From positions 1 to 13,389 of the forward strand of contig CAMWSZ010000035.1 in the NCBI GenBank assembly GCA_947177005.1: DNA of 13,389 nucleotides, read 5' to 3'. This stretch comes from an uncultured Clostridia bacterium. Lineage in GTDB: Bacteria > Bacillota > Clostridia > Oscillospirales > Oscillospiraceae. Below, piece by piece: positions 1-5,322 of the stretch. The number at the start of each line of letters is the position of its first letter. Within the stretch, counting starts at the first letter, position 1. Below the pieces are notes generated by a model. It saw only the letters and a program-made list of their open reading frames with translations. It was not told the DNA's origin and made no database searches. The translations under genes and the position numbers were made by a program.

Positions 1-17
1 CTTTGAGCAGCTTGCAC

Positions 18-46
18 AGTATACCAAACTGTCCACCATTTGTCAA
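18..46 (-). promoter_or_regulatory. Leftward sigma-A promoter P2 with phased A-tracts upstream
   Basis: Read on the minus strand, TTGACA (41-46) and TATACT (18-23) are separated by exactly 17 bp. Immediately upstream of the -35 box, three A-runs on the minus strand (50-55, 60-64, 70-76) recur about every 10 bp, as in a curved UP element. The sequence after the -10 box, GTGCAAGCTG, is nearly identical to that of the second promoter 105 bp upstream. It drives a gene beyond the left edge; UP-like tracts and tandem layout are typical of rRNA, tRNA or other very strong units, but the target is not visible. Confidence 0.75.
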
Positions 47-122
47 GCCTTTTTTCGACTTTTTAAATCTTTTTTTCTATGCCGTCATCTCTCACACTCC
101 CGTGCCGTCTGACAGCTTGCAT

Positions 123-151
123 AGTATAGCAAATGTTTCCTGCTATGTCAA
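123..151 (-). promoter_or_regulatory. Leftward sigma-A promoter P1, tandem with P2
   Basis: On the minus strand TTGACA (146-151) and TATACT (123-128) are separated by 17 bp. The downstream sequence ATGCAAGCTG matches P2 at nine of ten positions. It lies in the 191-bp stretch left of degV, which contains no credible gene. No intrinsic terminator is visible between degV and this promoter, so degV transcripts may read through into the unseen downstream unit. Confidence 0.72.
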
Positions 152-191
152 CACCAAATTTCAAATTCCGTCAGATTTTTTCTCTGGGGCG

Positions 192-1025
192 TCAGTAAGC
201 GGCGACGATCCCACCGTCATTGGCGTAAACGGTAGAGATTCCGCCGGTATTTACGATCAAGATTTCACTAAACCGGCATCTTTGCATGGCCAGATCCTTC
301 ACATACTCAGCCCGATCCAAACAGTTGCAGTGGGCCAGAACCAGTCTCCGCCCTGCGTGCTCCGCGTTATCGGCCATACAGGCGGTCATTCGGGCCAGGG
401 TCTGTTTCATTGACAGTCCCTGACCAATTTTCTGGATCTCGCCGTGTCCGTTGGAGCTCATAAGCAGCTTCCCCCGCAGTGCGCCGGTAACGAGGGACTG
501 CACTTTGGTGAGCCTGCCGTTTTTCCGCAGGTTATCGAGATTTTCCAAAACAAAGAGGGTTTGGAGCCGGTTGATATAGGCGTTCACGAACTCCACGACC
601 TGAGCGAAGGGGGTATTTTTGCTAACCAGCTCATGGATCAGGAGCATGACTTGGGTCTGTCCGGCGGAAGCGGACATAGAGTCAAACACGTATACATTCC
701 CCTTCCCGCCCTCATCTTTATAGATATCCCGTGCCTGCACGGCGGCGTTATAGGACCCGGAGAGTTTACCGGAGAGGGTAACGATATAATTATCGCCGTC
801 ATCGCAGAAGCATTCCATAAAAGCGTCAGGCGAGGGGCAGGCAGTTTTGGGAGCGTCTGGCCAGGCGCGCATTTTGCTCAGCAGATCCGCCTGCACGAAA
901 TTCTCGCCGTCAATAATTGTATCGGTTCCGACTTGGATAGACAGCGGTACTTTGGACACGCAGGGCAGCCGGAGCATATCCTCGGACATATCGGTACAGC
1001 TATCGCAAATAATACGGTACGTCAT
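192..1025 (-). CDS. degV: DegV family fatty-acid-binding protein (FakB-like)
   Basis: This is a 277-residue protein of the DegV/FakB family. These cytoplasmic proteins bind a fatty acid and, in the FakA/FakB system, present it for phosphorylation. Visible family features are the N-terminal CDSCTD strand-loop (7-12), a TxxPS-type acyl-carboxylate loop (TACPS, 61-65), LSGKLSGSYNAA (84-95), VFDSMSAS (113-120), an ENLDNLRKNGRL segment (161-172) and a C-terminal NTGG loop (259-262). ATG at 1025 is the chosen start because the ribosome site GAGGTGA lies about 9 nt before it. The GTG at 1037 is inside that ribosome site. The gene has its own promoter and follows a terminator, so it is probably monocistronic. 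The actual ligand and a FakA partner cannot be seen here. Confidence 0.93.
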   Translation of the reverse strand: MTYRIICDSCTDMSEDMLRLPCVSKVPLSIQVGTDTIIDGENFVQADLLSKMRAWPDAPKTACPSPDAFMECFCDDGDNYIVTLSGKLSGSYNAAVQARDIYKDEGGKGNVYVFDSMSASAGQTQVMLLIHELVSKNTPFAQVVEFVNAYINRLQTLFVLENLDNLRKNGRLTKVQSLVTGALRGKLLMSSNGHGEIQKIGQGLSMKQTLARMTACMADNAEHAGRRLVLAHCNCLDRAEYVKDLAMQRCRFSEILIVNTGGISTVYANDGGIVAAY

Positions 1026-1059
1026 ATCAGCAATCACCTCAAGTAATATAATAAATCAG

Positions 1060-1087
1060 ATTATAACGTATTTGGAGAAAAAGTCAA
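1060..1087 (-). promoter_or_regulatory. degV promoter
   Basis: On the minus strand TTGACT (1082-1087) and TATAAT (1060-1065) are 16 bp apart, followed by an AT-rich start region and then the degV ribosome site. It lies directly downstream of the terminator of the preceding operon, which supports degV being a separate transcription unit. Confidence 0.75.
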
Positions 1088-1110
1088 TGGGCGCACAGAA
1101 ATTTCCCCGC

Positions 1111-1140
1111 AAAGAAAGCCGGACGGCGAACCCATCCGGC
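1111..1140 (-). terminator. Intrinsic terminator after the PAP2-family gene
   Basis: On the minus strand a 9-bp stem, GCCGGATGG / CCGTCCGGC (one U-G pair), closes a 5-nt loop GTTCG (1118-1140) and is followed by TTTCTTT (1111-1117). It begins about 10 nt after the stop codon of the PAP2-family gene and closes the asp23-nusB-xseAB-ispA block. Confidence 0.85.
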
Positions 1141-1148
1141 GGCAGTCA

Positions 1149-1595
1149 TCAGGGGACAACCAGCATACCGACGCCCAGTCCCAGCAGTGCGCCCATGAGG
1201 ACCTGAAGCGGGGTATGGCCCATAACTTCCCGCAGGTCATCGGCCAGATCCTCGGCAGTAAGCTGTTCCACATGTTTGAGGAGCATATTGACGAGCCGTG
1301 CGGTATCACCGGCGCTTCTGCGGACATTGCAGGCGTCGTACATCACGACGGCGGAGAGGGTGACGGCCACGGCGAACGCGGGGCCGTCGATCCCGTAGAG
1401 TCTGCCGAGGGCGGTGGTACAGGCGGTCACCAAAGCGGAGTGGCTGCTGGGCATACCGCCGCTGGAGAAGAATCTTCTCCACTCCGAGGCACCCAGCAGC
1501 ACCAGGTCCAGGATCACTTTCACCATCTGGGCGAGGAACCAGGCCAGCAGGCCGCAGTCAATCATAGGATTTTTGGTCAGGACGCCGAAATACAC
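1149..1595 (-). CDS. Divergent PAP2 (YuiD/DUF212) family membrane protein
   Basis: This 148-residue protein belongs to the divergent PAP2 superfamily typified by Bacillus YuiD (about 158 residues). Family hallmarks are SGGMPSSHSA (45-54), MYDACNVRRSAG (85-96) and LREVMGHTPLQV (121-132). Hydrophobic segments at about 13-34, 71-89 and 131-147 fit a small integral membrane protein. The start is GTG, two bases after the ispA stop, with AGGAGG within the end of ispA, so translation is probably coupled. Classical PAP2 enzymes dephosphorylate lipid phosphates. Being next to a prenyl diphosphate synthase makes a prenyl (di)phosphate substrate an attractive inference, but the activity of this subfamily is not established. 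Confidence 0.9.
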   Translation of the reverse strand: MYFGVLTKNPMIDCGLLAWFLAQMVKVILDLVLLGASEWRRFFSSGGMPSSHSALVTACTTALGRLYGIDGPAFAVAVTLSAVVMYDACNVRRSAGDTARLVNMLLKHVEQLTAEDLADDLREVMGHTPLQVLMGALLGLGVGMLVVP

Positions 1596-1597
1596 AC

Positions 1598-2470
1598 CTA
1601 TTTCCTCCTATCCGCCAGACTGTCAGCCAGCCGGCATAAAAAGTGAGAATTTTGGAAGCCGGCCAAGGCGAGTTTAGCGCGTTTAGTTTCCTCCTCGACC
1701 AACGCGCCGCAGGCATCCAGACCGATTAAATCAACAAAGGTATATTTATCCATTGCCCGGTCCGAGCCTACGGGTTTTCCCAGCTCCTGTTCGTTGGCGG
1801 TAACATCCAGCATATCGTCCCGGACTTGGAAAGCGAGTCCGAGATGAGCGGCGTAATCCGACGCGCATTTTCTGGCCTCACCGTCTCCGCCTGCGGCGAT
1901 GCACCCCAGTTCGGCGGCGGCTTTTAAGAGCATACCGGTTTTCAGACCGTACAGGAATGTCAATTCCTGCCTGCCGGCCGCCAGCTTTTCCACGTCCAGG
2001 ATCTGTCCGGCGACCATGCCGTTTCCGCCTGCGGCACCAGCCAGCACGGCGGCAGCCTCAGCTTTTTGTTCTCCGGACAGCTCCGGCGCGGCGGCAATCA
2101 AGCCGAATGCCTCTGTGAGCAGGGCGTCGCCGGCCAGCACGGCCACGGCCTCACCGAAGACCACATGACAGGTTGGACGGCCCCGGCGCAGGTTATCGTC
2201 GTCCATGCAGGGCAGGTCGTCATGGATGAGTGAATAAGTATGCACCAGTTCCAGGGCGCAGGCGAGGGGCAGGGCAAGCTTTCGGCTGCCGCGCAGCAAA
2301 TCGCAAAAGGCGAGGGTCAGAACCGGACGGATTCTTTTTCCGCCGCCCAGCAGGCTGTAGCGCATCGCCTTCTGCAAGCGGTCATAGGGCTGTTTATCCG
2401 TGAAGAGCGTCTGTAAAAACGCCTCAGTTTCCTGAAAATAGACCTGATAACGGTCCTGAAAATCACGCAT
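1598..2470 (-). CDS. ispA: Farnesyl diphosphate synthase (polyprenyl synthetase, IspA type)
   Basis: This is a 290-residue all-alpha prenyltransferase that condenses DMAPP/GPP with IPP to give farnesyl diphosphate in the cytoplasm. The first aspartate-rich motif is HDDLPCMDDD (83-92), with the two-residue insertion (P-C) typical of bacterial type II FPP synthases. The second is DDMLD (218-222). GGGKRIRP (42-49), GQILD (155-159) and KT (177-178) are also present. The bulky Tyr79 five residues before the first motif suggests a short-chain (C15) product. AGGAGG precedes the ATG at 2470, 11 nt after the xseB stop. The conserved xseA-xseB-ispA order supports the call. A GPP or GGPP synthase is less likely. 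Confidence 0.95.
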   Translation of the reverse strand: MRDFQDRYQVYFQETEAFLQTLFTDKQPYDRLQKAMRYSLLGGGKRIRPVLTLAFCDLLRGSRKLALPLACALELVHTYSLIHDDLPCMDDDNLRRGRPTCHVVFGEAVAVLAGDALLTEAFGLIAAAPELSGEQKAEAAAVLAGAAGGNGMVAGQILDVEKLAAGRQELTFLYGLKTGMLLKAAAELGCIAAGGDGEARKCASDYAAHLGLAFQVRDDMLDVTANEQELGKPVGSDRAMDKYTFVDLIGLDACGALVEEETKRAKLALAGFQNSHFLCRLADSLADRRK

Positions 2471-2481
2471 AGAGCATCCTC

Positions 2482-2760
2482 CTAAAACGGCGGATCATCG
2501 CATTCCAGGGTCTGGTCAAAAAACGGCAGCTCCTGAGGCGTGCCGTCCGGACCTTTCTGGAGTCTGACGACAGTCTGTTCCGCGCTGTCCAACAGAGCGG
2601 AGCAGCGGGACACGAGCTTAGTCCCCTCCTCGAACAGGGCCAGCGAATCAGCCAGCAGCACGTCGCCGCGCTCCAGCAGGGACACGATCTGTTCCAAGCG
2701 GTTCATATTGCTTTCAAAGTTATTTTCGTTAATTGGGATACTGGAATTTTGTGTACTCAC
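2482..2760 (-). CDS. xseB: Exodeoxyribonuclease VII small subunit
   Basis: This 92-residue protein has the helical-hairpin signature of XseB: a leucine-rich first helix around LEQIVSLLERGDV (22-34), then LADSLALFEEGTKLVSRC (37-54) and a third helical stretch ending in VVRL. XseB binds the large subunit XseA to form exonuclease VII, which degrades single-stranded DNA from both ends. It starts with GTG at 2760 in a GTGA overlap with the xseA stop codon, preceded by GGGAGG, a layout that couples synthesis of the two subunits. The acidic C-terminal tail (about 80-92) is not conserved in the family as far as I know. Confidence 0.93.
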   Translation of the reverse strand: MSTQNSSIPINENNFESNMNRLEQIVSLLERGDVLLADSLALFEEGTKLVSRCSALLDSAEQTVVRLQKGPDGTPQELPFFDQTLECDDPPF

Positions 2761-3980
2761 AGCTTTTCCTCCCTATTTTCATCAATAACGTTCTCCACCC
2801 GGCAGCACAGGGCTCCTTCTGCCAGGCGGCTGATGACTTTCGTACCAACGGGGGCGTCCTTGGCTCTTCTGAGGGGCACGCCGTCCTCATCAGTGACCAT
2901 AGCGTAGCCGCGGCCCAGCACCTTGAGCGGACTGAGGGCATCCAGCGACGCGCTCAGCCGTGCGAGATCCTGTTTTGGCCCAGCGAGACCGGCGGCAGCG
3001 GCGTGAAACAGTTCTTTCTGGAGGTGTCCCAGCAGCATCCGTTTGTCCTGCACGACGGCCAGCGGATTGGAGAGCACACGTTTTGCGGCGATATTTTGCA
3101 GGCGGCTGCGCTGCTGCTGCAGGCGGTTATTCTGGGCCCGGAGCATACGCAGGCTCAGGCTCTGGATGCGTTCCGACAGCTCCGCCCGGTCCGGGACGGC
3201 CTGCTGTGCGGCGTGTGTAGGGGTAGCGGCGCGGGCGTCGGCGACGAAATCGGCGATAGTGACATCCGGCTCATGTCCCACAGCGGAGATAATGGGGATA
3301 TCAGCCGCAAAGATCGCCCTAGCCACACGTTCGTCGTTGAAGGCCCACAGGTCCTCAATGGAACCGCCGCCCCGGCCGGTGATCAGGACATCGGCCACGC
3401 GGTAACGGCAGGCGTAGCGGATAGCGCCTGCGATTTCGGCGGGTGCTTCGGGACCCTGCACGCGCACGGGCAAGACTTTAATTTTTGCCAGCGGAAACCG
3501 GCGGCGCATGATTCGGATCATGTCATGCACCGCGGCCCCTGAGCCGGAGGTAATAATGGCGACGGTTTCCGGATAGAGGGGCAAAGGTTTTTTATGCTCC
3601 TGAGCAAAGAGTCCTTCACGGCCCAATTTTTCTTTCAGCTGTTCAAAGGCGACATACAGCTCACCGATTCCGTCCGGAGAGAGGGAATCGCAGTAGAGCT
3701 GGAACGCGCCGTCTCTGGGGAACAGGGTTACGCGGCCGAAAGCGGTCACTTTCATACCATCGGCGGGCCGAAAGCGCAGCCGTGCGGCCTGCGCTCTGAA
3801 CATGACGCAGCGGACGGCGCTCTGCTGATCTTTGAGGGTAAAATAGTGGTGGCCGGAGGGATAGATTTTATAGTTGGAGAGTTCGCCTTTGACATAGATC
3901 CCGCTGAGCTGCGGAACACTGTCCAAGAGGGATTTAACGAACTCGTTCAGCTGGGAAACGGAAAAGGTTTGAGATTGCAT
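2757..3980 (-). CDS. xseA: Exodeoxyribonuclease VII large subunit
   Basis: This is a 407-residue catalytic large subunit of exonuclease VII (about 450 residues in B. subtilis and E. coli, so slightly short). An N-terminal OB-fold (about 5-100; IYVKGELSNYK at 28-38) binds ssDNA. The nuclease domain carries TSGSGAAVHDM (144-154), TGRGGGSIEDLWAFND (201-216) and SAVGHEPDVTIADFVADARA (232-251), including His236 and Asp239, which match the essential HxxD pair of the family. A coiled-coil region (about 265-345) for XseB binding precedes the C-terminal GRGYAMV motif. ATG at 3980 was chosen because the family begins just before FSVSQLN and because CAGGAG sits 8 nt upstream. A longer in-frame start at 4043 would place a terminator hairpin inside the coding region. 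Confidence 0.95.
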   Translation of the reverse strand: MQSQTFSVSQLNEFVKSLLDSVPQLSGIYVKGELSNYKIYPSGHHYFTLKDQQSAVRCVMFRAQAARLRFRPADGMKVTAFGRVTLFPRDGAFQLYCDSLSPDGIGELYVAFEQLKEKLGREGLFAQEHKKPLPLYPETVAIITSGSGAAVHDMIRIMRRRFPLAKIKVLPVRVQGPEAPAEIAGAIRYACRYRVADVLITGRGGGSIEDLWAFNDERVARAIFAADIPIISAVGHEPDVTIADFVADARAATPTHAAQQAVPDRAELSERIQSLSLRMLRAQNNRLQQQRSRLQNIAAKRVLSNPLAVVQDKRMLLGHLQKELFHAAAAGLAGPKQDLARLSASLDALSPLKVLGRGYAMVTDEDGVPLRRAKDAPVGTKVISRLAEGALCCRVENVIDENREEKL

Positions 3981-4005
3981 AAACGCCACTCCTGACGGCA
4001 TACGG

Positions 4006-4030
4006 AAAAAGAGCGCACGCGGTGCGCTCT
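4006..4030 (-). terminator. Intrinsic terminator or attenuator between nusB and xseA
   Basis: On the minus strand a perfect 9-bp stem AGAGCGCAC / GTGCGCTCT closes a CGC loop (4010-4030) and is followed by at least five T (4006-4010). It starts 13 nt after the nusB stop and ends about 26 nt before xseA. No promoter is visible in the short remaining gap, so either it is leaky or it regulates how much xseAB-ispA is transcribed. Confidence 0.85.
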
Positions 4031-4043
4031 CTTCTGACGCCAT

Positions 4044-4550
4044 TTACTTCTGGTTGCCGGAGCTGGAAGAGCCAGCGGGGGCGGGATTCATCTGAGGCGG
4101 CGTGACGGCGGCCTCTTTTTTGATGAAAGTACCAAGGATACCGTTGACGAACCGGACGATATCCGGTTCCTCGTACTTTTTGGTGAGCTTGACGGCCTCG
4201 TTGATAGCGGCGCCGTCCGGGATATCGGGCATATAGAGGATTTCGAACATAGCCAGGCGCATAATCGCGGCGGCGACCAGCGGGATGCGTTCGAACCTCC
4301 AGCCCACGGCATATTTATCAATGTATTGGTCCAGCTCAAAGCCGTGTTCGGCGACGCCCTTCACGACGCGCCGGATATAGCGGCGCTCCTCAGGGGACGG
4401 GAGTTCGCCATAGATTTCGTATTCCGGTGCGAGTCCGGCGAAGCGGCTTTCGGAGAGGCGGCAGTCCAGCAGCTCGTCCGGGGACAGGTCTGTAAAGCTG
4501 AGCTCATAGGACATATGCATAGCGATTTCGCGTGCGGCATTTCTACTCAC
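4044..4550 (-). CDS. nusB: Transcription antitermination factor NusB
   Basis: This 168-residue all-helical NusB protein binds boxA RNA with NusE (S10) and promotes rRNA antitermination. Family features are the N-terminal SRNAAREIAMHMSYEL helix (2-17), the central DQYIDKYAVGWRFERI segment (74-89), AIMRLAMFEILYMPDIP (95-111), and INEAVKLTKKY followed by VRFVNGILG (116-140). The last 25 residues form a Pro/Ser-rich tail not needed for the fold. The start is GTG at 4550 with GGGAG about 7 nt upstream, 14 nt after the asp23-like stop. The asp23/yqhY-nusB pair is conserved in Firmicutes. The gene is followed immediately by a strong intrinsic terminator. Confidence 0.95.
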   Translation of the reverse strand: MSRNAAREIAMHMSYELSFTDLSPDELLDCRLSESRFAGLAPEYEIYGELPSPEERRYIRRVVKGVAEHGFELDQYIDKYAVGWRFERIPLVAAAIMRLAMFEILYMPDIPDGAAINEAVKLTKKYEEPDIVRFVNGILGTFIKKEAAVTPPQMNPAPAGSSSSGNQK

Positions 4551-4564
4551 GGGTCATCTCCCTA

Positions 4565-4900
4565 TTACTGGAAGGAGACGCCGCCGACGTGGACATTGAC
4601 GGCCTTGACAGTGAAGCCGGTCATGGACTCAATGGCGGAGGACACGGCGTTTTGAATTTTTTCGGCGACCTCCGGGATAGCATGGCCATAACGGATCATA
4701 ACATAGAGATCGATAGAAGCGCCGTCGTCGTCCACGGTAAGTCTTACGCCTTTGGCGCCGGATTTTTTCAGGTTCATCATGCCGCTGATGCCCTCGACCT
4801 CGACGGCGGCGGAAGCGGCGAGGGAGGCGAGGACGTCCTCGGAGATGTGGATGCAGCCCAGCTCGTCGGGGTGGGTCATGTATTCTTTGTTATCGCCCAT
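4565..4900 (-). CDS. Asp23/Gls24 family protein (YqhY-like)
   Basis: This is a 111-residue protein of the Asp23/Gls24 (DUF322) family. Typical features are the HISEDVLASLAASAAVEVEG region (18-37), GVRLTVDDDGASIDLYVMIRYGHAIPEVAEKIQ across 51-83, and the terminal VKAVNVHVGGVSF (98-110). ATG at 4900 was chosen because the ribosome site AAGGAG lies 9 nt upstream (TGTCTAATT between). The in-frame extension to 5095 runs through the promoter and is not credible. In Bacillus the homologue yqhY sits next to accBC and nusB and has been linked to acetyl-CoA carboxylase control. Here no acc genes are adjacent, so its role is unassigned. It is the first gene of the leftward block. Confidence 0.92.
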   Translation of the reverse strand: MGDNKEYMTHPDELGCIHISEDVLASLAASAAVEVEGISGMMNLKKSGAKGVRLTVDDDGASIDLYVMIRYGHAIPEVAEKIQNAVSSAIESMTGFTVKAVNVHVGGVSFQ

Positions 4901-4940
4901 AATTAGACACTCCTTATACAATAAGCGGATTAGCAATTCT

Positions 4941-4969
4941 ATTGTACCACTGATCCGGGAAAAATACAA
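4941..4969 (-). promoter_or_regulatory. Promoter of the asp23-nusB block
   Basis: On the minus strand TACAAT (4941-4946) is preceded at 17 bp by TTGTAT (4964-4969), a fair -10 with a weak -35. It would start transcription around 4934, leaving a leader of about 35 nt before the ATG at 4900. It is the best candidate in this region but only moderately supported. Confidence 0.5.
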
Positions 4970-5029
4970 CCCAAATTTTTCTAACGGGGCAGCGTTTTTG
5001 TGAATGTTGTATGCCAAACCGAGCCGCTG

Positions 5030-5080
5030 CCGGTCTCCGGAAGATTCCGGCAACCGGAATCTCTGGTCTGTCCGGACCGG
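5030..5080. repeat. CCGG-rich nested inverted repeat in the divergent intergenic region
   Basis: The core is a perfect 9-bp hairpin, AGATTCCGG / CCGGAATCT, with a CAA loop (5042-5062). Outer arms CCGGTCTCCGGA (5030-5041) and TCCGGACCGG (5071-5080) can also pair, with a 2-nt bulge. Five further-spaced CCGG tetramers (5030, 5037, 5047, 5054, 5072) plus one at 5077 make six in 51 bp. No U-tract follows on either strand, so it is not an ordinary terminator. It lies between the asp23 and mdh promoters, upstream of both start sites. Its function is unknown; a small repeat element or a DNA-binding site are possible. Confidence 0.6.
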
Positions 5081-5127
5081 CCTCTGCCCCACCAAAAAAC
5101 AAATTCATTTCTTGTGTAAAATGGCAG

Positions 5128-5156
5128 TTGACATGTCTCGACAGATATGTTATAAT
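5128..5156 (+). promoter_or_regulatory. Perfect-consensus sigma-A promoter of mdh-fumC
   Basis: TTGACA (5128-5133) and TATAAT (5151-5156) are separated by exactly 17 bp, a full-consensus vegetative promoter. Transcription would begin near 5163, leaving a leader of about 160 nt before mdh. A promoter this strong usually needs a repressor, and two dyads overlap it: a Rex-like site over the -10 box and an imperfect dyad in the spacer. Confidence 0.88.
5131..5150. promoter_or_regulatory. Imperfect dyad in the mdh promoter spacer (possible operator)
   Basis: Arms ACATGTCT (5131-5138) and AGATATGT (5143-5150) are complementary at seven of eight positions around a CGAC centre. The dyad fills the spacer between the -35 and -10 boxes, a common operator position. 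It could also be chance or partly an extension of the adjacent Rex-like site. No regulator is recognised for it. Confidence 0.35.
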
Positions 5157-5164
5157 TTTAACAA
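5147..5164. promoter_or_regulatory. Rex-like operator over the mdh -10 box
   Basis: The site ATGTTATAATTTTAACAA matches the clostridial Rex consensus TTGTTAA-N4-TTAACAA at 12 of its 14 fixed positions. It covers the -10 box and expected start site, so binding would block RNA polymerase. Rex is a repressor released by NADH and known to control ldh, adh and similar NADH-consuming genes in Firmicutes, which fits an NADH-dependent malate dehydrogenase as the first gene. The AT-rich context makes a chance match possible. Confidence 0.6.
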
Positions 5165-5263
5165 ATTCAGAGAAACGTAAAAAAATTTTCATTATCCGTC
5201 ATAAATTCAGAATTATTTCCGTCAAAAACGTGCATATCTGTTCTTTTTCACGCCTGAGCAGTC

Positions 5264-5283
5264 CGTGTTTCTCCGGGAACACG
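5264..5283 (+). promoter_or_regulatory. Hairpin in the mdh leader
   Basis: CGTGTTTC (5264-5271) and GGAACACG (5276-5283) form an 8-bp stem with one U-G pair and a TCCG loop. It sits about 40 nt before the mdh start codon and is not followed by a U-tract. It is part of a leader of about 160 nt (5163-5322) with no open frame of note. It could stabilise the mRNA or be part of an unrecognised regulatory leader; no known riboswitch fold was recognised. Confidence 0.45.
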
Positions 5284-5322
5284 TTGCTATAAAAATCCGT
5301 TCAGATCAAAGGAGAAAAAATT

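Noticed and set aside
192..1037. degV starting at the GTG at 1037
   Set aside because: That GTG lies within the GAGGTGA ribosome site of the better ATG at 1025, which also begins the conserved first strand.
2733..3542. Long open frame on the plus strand antisense to xseA
   Set aside because: It is a shadow of xseA: no ribosome site, no recognisable domain, and low-complexity composition from the antisense of a GC-rich gene.
2757..4043. Longer xseA starting at 4043, directly after the nusB stop (TAAATG)
   Set aside because: No ribosome site precedes it, the extra 21 residues are not family-like, and they would be encoded by the terminator hairpin. ATG at 3980 has AGGAG and starts at the conserved FSVSQLN.
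4901..5095. N-terminal extension of the Asp23-like protein
   Set aside because: It runs through the predicted promoter; ATG at 4900 with AAGGAG upstream matches the family length.
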